Source: CAVONV01 sp963697355 (lineage in GTDB: Bacteria > Acidobacteriota > Vicinamibacteria > Marinacidobacterales > DATDRI01). Taken from it: DNA of 64,000 nucleotides. The DNA lies in assembly GCA_963697355.1 (NCBI GenBank), contig CAVONV010000030.1, positions 15,866 to 79,865 on the forward strand, written 5' to 3'. Position 1 is the first letter of the stretch. Every line of letters begins with the position of its first letter. Of this stretch, positions 52,473 to 61,165 are shown piece by piece. The notes beneath the pieces are model-generated. The model worked only from the letters and a program-made list of their open reading frames with translations. It searched no databases and was not told the origin of the DNA. A program made the position numbers and the translations under genes.

Positions 52473-52725
52473 TCGGTACGTTACGCCCCACCGAGGCAAA
52501 ACGCCCCGGACACATCAGCATTCCCTCCGAGCATTTTTCCCCATCTCGATTGGGATTCGCGCCGAGGTGGCATCCCCTTGCAGACATCCTGCGCAGTCAC
52601 AACTTAGCATTCTCAATCCGACAGTTACTTTTCGCAGAACAGCCTGTTGGTGTCTCGCGCGCGCTTTGGCACACCAATTGAATAGTCGGAGTACGGGAAG
52701 AACGCTGCATTCGTCAAGGAGAACG
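52473..52725. other. Intergenic region before the redox cluster
   Basis: No gene is seen. At 52666-52682 the plus strand reads TTGGCACACCAATTGAA, a sigma-54 element perfect at -24, but with GA where the -12 GC should be. In this error-prone stretch a base miscall is possible, so it may be a promoter of the redox cluster. Confidence 0.4.
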
Positions 52726-52924
52726 ATGGCTCACCATCCCTCCGGTTCTCGGAAGAACGGAAGGGATCGATTTCAGTGCCGATCGGACGAGCCGAGCACG
52801 CCAGAAGAAGGATGGAGAGGAATTCAAGGGCTTGTGCGTGAACTGCGCGAATCGCCATACCTGCCTCTTCCCGAAGTCCGAGGGTGGGGTGTGGCACTGT
52901 GAAGAATATCTGGAAGAGCGCTGA
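52726..52924 (+). pseudogene. Small Cys-rich protein ahead of the NuoE-like gene, frame broken
   Basis: The ATG at 52726 follows aaggagaacg. Its first half is polar (HHPSGSRKNGRDRFQ). The conserved half is in the next frame: KKDGEEFKGLCVNCANRHTC then FPKSEGGVWHCEEYLEER, ending at 52924. The four cysteines (CVNC, C, HC) look like a zinc-binding knuckle. I have seen similar small proteins next to NuoE/HoxE-type genes, so it may be an assembly factor or subunit. One single-base break, somewhere between about 52760 and 52810, is needed. Its TGA overlaps the next ATG by one base, which supports translation in this frame. Confidence 0.6.
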
Positions 52925-53815
52925 TGTCGCTCAGACCGAAGTGGACAGGGACGAGGGAGAAACGGGATGAATCCGGACAGTGGAAATTCGTAGAGAAAAC
53001 CGACAGCGATCACGTAGGTGTCATTAATCTCCTGGAGCGTGTCCAGGCAAGGTATGGATACCTTCCTGAAGATGAGCTGAGAAAGATCGCTCGAGAAAAC
53101 CGGACGATCCTTGGTGGACGTTTACAGCGTAGCCACTTTCTACAGAGCCTTCAGCCTAAAACCTCGAGGCAAGCACCTCATCTCCGTCTGTCTGGGAACC
53201 GCCTGCCACGTACAAGGTGGTCCCAGGATCGCTGAGGCGTTTCAGGAACAGTTGGGGATCCAGTCGGGCGAGACGACACCCGACCGGGATTTCTCGCTCG
53301 AGACCGTGAACTGTCTGGGGGCCTGCGCTCTGGGTCCTGTGGTCGTGGCGGACGGGCACTACTTTTCCAAGGTCAGGACCTCGATGGTCAAGGAGATCAT
53401 CGAAAAGACCCGCAAGGGCTTGGACGCGATCGAGATCGAAACGGATGATCGCGTCTTCCCGGTGGAAGTGAGTTGCGCCCGCTGCAACCACAGCTTGATG
53501 GATTCCGAGCACGTCATCGACGGCCACCCTTCCATTCGCGTGACGGTCTCCTTCGGCCACAAGCACGGCTGGATGGCCCTTTCCAGCCTGTACGGAAGCT
53601 ACAAAGTCGCCTCGGAGTACGAGATCCCCATCGACGAAATCGTTCACATGTTCTGCCCACACTGCCATGCGGAACTGATCGGCGGCGGCCGGTGCAGTGA
53701 TTGCGGTGCGCCGATGGTGCCCATGATCGTTCGCGGCGGGGGCGTCGTTCAGATCTGCGCCCGCCGCGGTTGTCGTGGCCACATGCTGGACCTGGGCGGC
53801 GTGCCGTTGGAGTGA
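52924..53815 (+). CDS. NuoE/HoxE-like 2Fe-2S subunit with zinc-ribbon extension, one frame break
   Basis: The ATG at 52924 overlaps the previous stop. The first 60 residues (DHVGVINLLERVQARYGYLP, ELRKIAREN) are in one frame. After a break near 53105 the next frame continues VYSVATFYRAFSLKPRGKHL, then the 2Fe-2S ligands CLGTACHVQGG and VNCLGACALGPVVVADG. A C-terminal extension of about 110 residues bears CARCNH, CPHCHAE, CSDCGAPM and CARRGC, suggesting zinc ribbons not found in normal NuoE. It should pass electrons with the NuoF-like partner encoded next, 38 bases on. It is probably cytoplasmic, part of a soluble diaphorase. Confidence 0.85.
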
Positions 53816-53853
53816 GCCTGGAATAGACGAACTTTGCGGAGAGAGGTGTTGCT

Positions 53854-56800
53854 GTGAACAGGCTGTCATCGGTCACGGAGTTCGTCGAGTTTTGTCAGCG
53901 CATTCAGGACGACAAGAAAATCCAGTACGACAAGCCCACCTTGGTGGTTTGCGCCGGAACGGGAGGCCAGGCGAGCGGTTCGAACGACATTTTGAGGATC
54001 ATCAAACGCTACATCCTCGACCGCGGACTCCAGACGAAGATCGGGCTGCGGGTCACCGGTTGCCAGGGATTCTGCGAGATGGATCCCTTCATCGTGGTGG
54101 AACCAGGCCGTCATCTCTACCCCCAGCTCAAGATGGAAGATGTTCCCAGGGTGATCGAGGCCGCCGTGGGCGGATTCGTCGACGAGGGTCTCATCTACAA
54201 AGATACCCACGACGAAAAGCCGTATCACCGGCAAGATGACATTCCCTTCTTCAAGAAACAGAAGCGCATCATACTGGGAAACAATCAGAAGCTCGATCCC
54301 ATCCGGATCTTCAACTACATCGAGCTGGGTGGATATTCAGCCACCCAGAAAGTGCTATCGAAGATCGATCCCGAATGGATCGTCGAGGAGGTCAAGAAAT
54401 CGGGTCTGCGGGGCCGGGGTGGGGCCGGTTTCCCCACCGGCAAGAAGTGGGAGCTCGCACGGGCTTCCGGCAACGGCGCCGGGCAGAAGTATATCGTCTG
54501 CAACGCCGACGAAGGCGATCCCGGCGCCTATATGGATCGAAGCCTCCTGGAAGGTAATCCCCACGCCATCATCGAGGGTCTGCTCATCGGAGGAATCGCC
54601 ATCGGCGCCACCGAGGGTTTCATCTACGTCCGCAGCGAGTATCCCCTCGCCATCAAGCACACCATCATTGCGCTTCGCCAGGCACGCGACCTGGGACTCC
54701 TGGGTACGAACATCCTGGGCACCGGCATCGACTTCGACATCCAGATCGTGCGCGGGGCCGGCGCTTTCGTTTGCGGAGAGGAGACGGCGCTCATCCGATC
54801 CGTTGAGGGCTTCATCGGTGAACCGCGGCAACGCCCTCCCTACCCCATCGAAAAGGGCATCGGGGGACATCCCACCTGCATCAATAATGTGGAAACCCTG
54901 GCCAACATTCCCGTGATCATCGATCGGGGCGCCGACGCCTACGCGAGGATCGGCGTTCCGGGAAACACGGGCACCAAGATCTTCTCCCTGGTGGGAAAGA
55001 TCAAGAACACGGGACTGGTGGAGGTCCCGCTCGGCATCAAGATCTCGGAAGTGGTTTACGACATCGGCGGAGGGCCTTCGGGCAGCGCGAAAATCAAGGC
55101 CGTCCAGACGGGCGGACCTTCCGGAGGATGCATCCCCGCCCGCATGTTTGACCTACCCATCGACTACGACAGCCTCGTAAAAGCCGGCTCCATCATGGGC
55201 TCGGGCGGCATGATCGTCATGGACGAAGACACCTGCATGGTGGACGTGGCCAAGTACTTCATGCATTTCCTCAAGGACGAATCCTGCGGGAAGTGTTTCA
55301 CATGCCGGAAGGGTACCCAACGGATGTACGAGATCCTCGATGACATCACCACGGGTAAGGCGACCATGGAGGACCTGGATCTTCTCGAAGAACTGGCTCA
55401 TGTGGTGGCGGACACGACGATGTGCGGTCTGGGGCAATCCGCGCCCAATCCCGTGCTCAGCACGCTGCGCTATTTCCGCGAGGAGTACGAACAGCATATC
55501 AATGAGAAACGGTGCGATGCCCTCGTCTGCAAGGAACTGGTGGGCGCGCCGTGCCAATCGGCATGCCCCTTGGGGACCGAAGCGTGGCGATATGTGGCCC
55601 ACATCGGCCGTGGGGAATATGACGAGGCGTACCGGGTCATACGGGAGCCCAATCCATTCCCCTCCATCTGCGCCCGAGTCTGCCACCATCCCTGCGAAAC
55701 CAAATGCCGGGCCGGCGCGACGGGAGGCAGTCCGGTAGCGATTCGAGCTTTGAAGCGATTCATCACCGACCGGATCGAGCCCTCGACATACAAGCCGCAA
55801 AAGAAGGAGTGGCCCGACGCCGACATCCCCAAGGTTGCCGTTATCGGTTCGGGGCCCGCGGGTTTGACCGCCGCCCATTACCTGTCCCTCAGTGGATGCA
55901 AGGTGACGGTTTTCGAGGCGGAGAAGGAACCGGGCGGAATGCTGACCTGCGCCATACCTTCGTATCGGCTACCCCGCGAGGTCATCGAGAAGGAGATCGA
56001 TGCGCTGCTCGATGAGAACATCAACCTGAAGTGCGGCAAAGCGCTGGGCCGTGACTTCGATATCGATGAATTATTCGAAGAAGGCTACGGAGCCGTTCTC
56101 ATCGCCATCGGCGCACATAAGAGCAAACCCCTGAGTTTGGAAAACGAGGACGTCGAAGGAGTCTATCCCTCCATCGAGTTCTTGAAGGCCTTCAACCTGG
56201 AAGGTGAGCAACTCGCGAAAGGCAAGGTCGGGATCATCGGAGGCGGTAACTCCGCCATTGATGCGGCCCGCATGGCGCTGCGCCTCAAAGAGGTGGATAG
56301 ATGTCACCATCCTCTACCGGCGGACCCGGGACGAGATGCCCGCCTTCGCCGAGGAGATCGAGGCCACGGATCAGGAGGGCATCCGTATCGAGACCCTCGT
56401 GTCGCCAGTCAGGATCATCGAGCAAGGACGGCAAGCTGGTCGGTCTGGAGTGCATCCGAAACGAGTTGGGCGACGCCGACCAGAGCGGACGACGCCGGCC
56501 TGTGCCGATGGAAGGTACAGAGCACGTCATCGATCTCGACACGCTGATCGTGGCCATCGGCGAGGATTCGGGTATCGACGCGGTTACTCCGGCACAGTCG
56601 AGCCGGCTCGAGATCACAGCCTGGAACACGGTGCGGGTGAATCCCGCAACGATGCAAACCAGTCGCTACGGCGTTTTCGCCGCGGGGGACGTGGTCCGCG
56701 GCCCCAACACGGTGGTCGAGGCCATAGCGGATGGCAAAAGGGCCGCCATGATCATCGAGCGATTCCTCAAGAAGGAGCCACTGCTCCAGCCCATATCACC

Positions 56801-57042
56801 GAGGCTGCCACAGGTTCACGTAGAGCCCATTATCGGATGAAGCCGCATTGAACGCCGCCCGCGCCGAGACGCCCCGCGCCCCGGCGGAGTGGCGCACACG
56901 CAACTTCGCCGAGGTCGAGGTAGCTCTATCTCCCGGAGAGGCCCGGCGGGAAGCGCTCAGGTGCCTTCGCTGTGACCTGGAGTTCACCGCCGGCAAGAAA
57001 AAAGAACTTGAAAACAAGGAAGCTGGGAGGCAAACGGCGTGA
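53854..57042 (+). CDS. NuoF-GltD fusion: NADH-binding flavo-iron-sulfur subunit joined to a FAD/NAD(P) oxidoreductase, three late frame breaks
   Basis: A GTG at 53854 (agagg upstream) begins a protein of about 1060 residues. A thioredoxin-like 2Fe-2S domain (VCAGTGGQASG and TGCQGFCEMD) has Gly for one expected Cys ligand. The NuoF core follows: GLRGRGGAGFPTGKKW, CNADEGDPGAYMDR, GAGAFVCGEETALI and ESCGKCFTCRKG for 4Fe-4S. Then comes a GltD-type module: CQSACPLGTEAWRYV, ICARVCHHPCETKC and FAD motif KVAVIGSGPAGLTAAHYL. Frames break near 56297, 56425 and 56836, with later pieces TILYRRTRDEMPAFAEEIE, YGVFAAGDVVRGPNTVVEAI and ALRCLRCDLEF. It could couple NADH, ferredoxin and NADPH, possibly by electron bifurcation. 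Confidence 0.87.
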
Positions 57043-57790
57043 TTACACTCAAAATAAACGGACTGGATGTAAAGGTGGAGAAAGGGGCGACTCTGCTGGA
57101 GGCGGCCCAATTCCTGGGCTTTCCCATCCCTACACTTTGTCACATGGAAGGACTTTCACCCTACGGCGCCTGCCGGCTCTGTGTGGTGGAAATCGGAGAG
57201 GGCCCAAAAGCGAAACTGGTGACCTCCTGTACGCATCCCGTACAGGAGGGCCTCATCGTCAGGACCGCCTCCGCCCGTGTCGTAAGGGCGCGCAAGATGA
57301 TATTGGAGCTCCTGCTGGCCTCCTGCCCCAGTCCAAGGTAATCCAGGATCTGGCGGCTGCGCACGAGATCCGTACCCAGCGCTTCAAACAGGAGTATGAA
57401 GACTGCATCCTCTGCGGTCTCTGCGTGCGCATGTGTAAAGAGCAGATGATGGCCGGTGCCATCGGCTTCCGCGGCCGGGGGGAAAGCCGCAGCATCGGTA
57501 CGCCTTTCGACATCAAGTCGGACGAGTGCCGCCAGTGCGGAGGCTGCATCTACGTTTGTCCGGTTTGCACCCTCCGGTGCACGTATACCGAGCCGGAAAA
57601 GGCCATCTGCGGCGGATGCGCCAACCTATCCCCTCCCTGCATCGACAAGGACCAGTTCGACGACATGATGTGCTACATGGAGCCCTGTGTAGCCTGCGAA
57701 ATTGTGAAGGGAAAACAATCCATTTCAGAAGACAAAGAAGATTTGCAAAAAGGAGCAGACCGCCATGTCTCAAACACTGTCAAGAGTTAA
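57039..57790 (+). CDS. HoxU/NuoG-like ferredoxin subunit (2Fe-2S plus 4Fe-4S clusters), one frame break
   Basis: A GTG at 57039 overlaps the previous stop (GTGA). Residues 1-90 form a plant-type 2Fe-2S ferredoxin: ATLLEAAQFLGFPIPTLCHM, YGACRLCVVEI and VTSCTHPVQEGL. After a break near 57330 the other frame gives CILCGLCVRMCKEQM, ECRQCGGCIYVCPVCTLRC, ICGGCANLSPPC and MEPCVACEIVKG, enough for two or three 4Fe-4S clusters. It resembles the electron-wiring subunit of NAD-linked hydrogenases, but no hydrogenase gene is present. It probably links the NuoEF-GltD diaphorase to the glutamate-synthase-like protein, whose start lies inside its 3-prime end. Confidence 0.85.
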
Positions 57791-59336
57791 CTCTTCTGCG
57801 GCGACACTAACGAAGAACAGGACGGAGGGATCGGTCACACCCAACTCCGGCATGTGCGTCACCTGCGTAGACGGCTGCATCGGGATGTGTGAGATCGGCA
57901 AATCCGCCTACCGGGGCCACGAAGTGATCTACCCTCAGCCCTTTGGGGTCATCACCACCGCTTCGGAAAAAGTCTACCCGGTGGACTACTCGCACTTCAA
58001 CATCATGGGCACCGCGGTGGGGGCCCATGGAATAGAAGCTGACTCGGACAAGGCGATTTTTCCCAATGTGAATCTCGAGGTCCACTTCGGCCACGACAAG
58101 GGAATCAAGTTCCGCTATCCCTGGATCATTCCGGGCATCGGTTCCACCAACATCGCCAAAAACAACTGGGAGGGCCTGGCCATCGGATCCGCGCTGGCCG
58201 GAACGGGATTGACGATCGGCGAGAACGTGGTCGGTATGGATCCCGAGGCGGTGTCTCGAGAACGGCAAGATATTGGACACGGTGGATCTCAAAAGAAGAG
58301 TGACGCTTTACCAGGATCATCAGACGAGACGGTTACGGCGCCATCATCGTGCAGGCCAACGTGGAGGACACGAGGCTCGGGGTTCAGGAATATGCCATCC
58401 AGGAGCTCGGTGTGGAAGTCGTCGGAGCTCAAGTGGGGCCAGGGCGCGAAGAACATCGGCGGCGAGGTCAAGATCACGGACCTGAAGAAGGCCCAGCTGC
58501 TCTACGAACGGGGATACGTGGTTCTGCCCAATCCGATGGATCCTCACGTCATCGAGGCCTTCGAGCGGGGGTCATTCAAGGAGTTCGAGCGGCACTCGCG
58601 CGTCGGCATGGTCGACCGAGGAGTCCTTTGCCGAGCGCGTTGAAGCAGCTGCGCAAAGCGGGCGCCAAGTATGTGTTCCTGAAAACAGGAGCCTACCGGC
58701 CCGCCGACCTGGCGCGGGCGGTGAAGTTCTCCTCCAAGTACAAGATCGATCTGCTCACGGTGGACGGCGCCGGAGGCGGCACCGGCATGAGCCCCTGGCG
58801 GATGATGAACGAGTGGGGAATGCCGCCGGTGGAGCTCCATTCGCTGCTCTACAGTACACGAAGAAGCTGGCCGACAAGGGCGAGTACGTGCCGGCCATTG
58901 GCCGTCGCCGGCGGCTTCACATTCGAAGACCAGATCTTCAAGGGACTGGCTCTTGGCGCACCCTTCGTGAAGCTCGTCGGCATGGCCCGCTCCCCCATCG
59001 CCGCGGCCATGGTGGGAAAGACCATCGGACGGACCATCGACGAGCAACGAGATTCCCGTCTACGTGGAGCGCTTCGGCAGCACGAAGGACGAGATCTTCG
59101 TCACCGCGCCCGAGCTGCGCAAGGAGCTGGGCGACGAGGAGTTCGAACGACTCCCCACGGGCGCCATCGGGCTCTACACCTACTACGAGCGGCTTGCTCA
59201 GGGTTTGCGTCAGCTCATGTGCGGCGCCCGGAAGTTCGATCTGAGCCACATCAGCCGGGACGACCTCGCCTCTCTGACGAGGGAGGCGGCCGATGTCAGC
59301 GGCATCAGTTACCTCCAGGATGTAGACCAAGAATGA
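57765..59336 (+). pseudogene. FMN-binding glutamate synthase-family protein, many frame breaks
   Basis: The ATG at 57765 follows aaaaggagcagaccgcc. Residues 30-45 carry four cysteines (CVTCVDGCIGMC), probably a 4Fe-4S site. The FMN barrel of the GltB type follows: IMGTAVGAHGIEADSDK, PWIIPGIGSTNIAKNNWEGL, LKWGQGAKNIGGEVKI, LLTVDGAGGGTGMSPWRMM, AVAGGFTFEDQIFKGLALGA and LVGMARSPIAAAMVGKTIG. It ends LMCGARKFDLSHISRDDL and SGISYLQDVDQE. Seven or so single-base breaks scatter these blocks over three frames; joined they give about 520 residues. There is no glutaminase domain. It may make glutamate from ammonia or another donor, or reduce a different substrate, using electrons from the diaphorase genes just upstream. 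Confidence 0.8.
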
Positions 59337-59433
59337 AGTGGAGGAGATCCTGAACGCGTAGGCCAATGGGGCGGCGCAACTCTCGGAAGATGCCCGCCAC
59401 ATCCTCCACCATGCAGAGGACAGGCACAAGATC

Positions 59434-61165
59434 ATGACAGACGGCAGAAAGCAGGCACTCATGCGGAGAGGAGCTTTCACCCAGATCGGTAAGGGTGAGA
59501 TCGGGGGAAAAGCGCAGGGCCTCGTTCGGGTCGACGCGATCCTGCGGGATCGGTTTGAAAGAGAAGCCTATCCGGAATTCACTGTAGACATTCCCTGGTT
59601 TTGGGTCATCACCACAGACTGGTTCGACCGTTTCATGGAATAGAACCGCCTTTACGACATTGCACTCTCCGACACGCGGGACCCGCATATCGCAAACGCC
59701 TTTCAAAAGGCGGATCTACCGGCGGAACTGGTGGAAGAACTGAAGAGCCTCATCGCCGAGGTGCATGTACCTCTGGCGGTCCGATCCTCCAGCCTTCTGG
59801 AAGATGCTTTGCAGGAGCCTTTCGCAGGCGTTTACGCCACCAAGATGGTTCCCAACAACCAGTTCAGCGCGGACGCGCGCCTTCGGACCCTGGTGGAGTC
59901 GATCAAGTTCGTCTATGCCTCGACCTTCACCCGAGACGCCAAGAGCTACCGTCAGGCCATGGGCCGCTCACACCGGGAAGAGAAGATGGCCGTCATCATC
60001 CAAGAAGTGGTGGGTCTGCGCCATGGTGACCGGTTCTACCCGAACGTTTCCGGCGTGGCCCGTTCGTACAACTTCTACGCTTTGGGACATGCTCGGCCGG
60101 AGAACGGTGTGGTGAGTCTGGCGCTTGGTTTGGGGAAGACCATCGTGGACGGCGGCAGGTCCTGGACCTATTGCCCGTCTCATCCCAAAGCGAAACCTCC
60201 TTTCGGCTCCACGAAAGAGCTCCTCACGCAAACCCAGACTCAATTCTGGTCCGTGAACATGGGCAAGCCTCCCACCTACGATCCGATTCAGGAAACGGAA
60301 TACCTTTTCGAAGGAAATCTCGGACACGCCGAGCAGGACGCGGTACTCAGAGAGATGGCTTCGACCTACGATCCCCAATCCGACCGGATCACCATGGGTA
60401 TCGGTCCTCCCGGGCCCCGGGTGCTGGACTTTGCGCCTTTGCTGGAGCTCAACGACATCCCCTTGAATGGATTGGTGCGGAACCTGCTCGCGATCTGCGA
60501 GGAGGCCCTGGAGAATCCGGTGGAGATCGAGTTTGCCGTGAACTTCGGCCAGAGCGGGAAAGGTCCCGCCCGGTTCGGTTTCCTCCAGGTCCGACCGATG
60601 TTCATCTCCAAGGACGTGGTGGAGGTCTCCGAGCAGGACCTTGTTGGAGACCACGTCCTCGTGGCCTCCGAGCAGGTCCTGGGCAACGGGCAGGTGGAGT
60701 CCGTCCAAGACGTGGTGTACGTCAAACCCGATGCTTTCTCCGCCAAGGACACTTGGCTGATCGCAGGGGAGCTCGACGAAATGAATCGCCACCTTCTCGA
60801 CGCAAACCGCCCGTACCTCCTGGTGGTCATCGGACGCCTCGGGACCTCCGATCCATGGCTGGGCATTCCGGTGAACTGGGGACAGGTGTCCGGCGCAAAA
60901 GTCGTCGTCGAGACCTCCTCGTCCGAGCATGAATGTGGACATGAGCCAGGGATCGCATTTCTTCCACAACGTTACCTGCCTCCGGATTCTCTATTTCTCC
61001 GCGGATAAGACCGGACGGTACCCCGTGAAGTGGGAGTGGCTCGAAAAACAAAAAGGCGTTCGTGAATCGCAGTTCGTGCGTCACGTTGTACTGGACGAGC
61101 CGCTCCACATCAAAGTAGACGGTACGCGTTGCCGGGGGGTGATCTCCTATGAAAGAGCAAACTAG
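59434..61165 (+). pseudogene. PEP/pyruvate-binding ATP-grasp protein 2, internal amber codon and one frame break
   Basis: This is a paralogue of the protein at 47524 over its full length, about 575 residues. Blocks are FTQIGKGEIGGKAQGLVRVD, VPLAVRSSSLLEDALQEPFA, ALGLGKTIVDGGRSWTYC, FLQVRPMFIS and, after a break near 60925, MSQGSHFFHNVTCLRILYFS. A TAG at 59641-59643 interrupts FDRFME-NRLYDIAL where the paralogue has MERNDLNDIAL, so it replaces one sense codon. Both defects could be sequence errors. Like its paralogues it lacks the phosphohistidine and barrel domains of dikinases. It follows the redox cluster by about 100 bases, and its 3-prime end overlaps the next gene start. Confidence 0.8.

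Noticed and set aside
59968..60969. A 333-codon minus-strand frame opposite ATP-grasp paralogue 2
   Set aside because: It is a shadow of the conserved plus-strand gene. The same kind of shadow occurs opposite the paralogue at 47953-48765.
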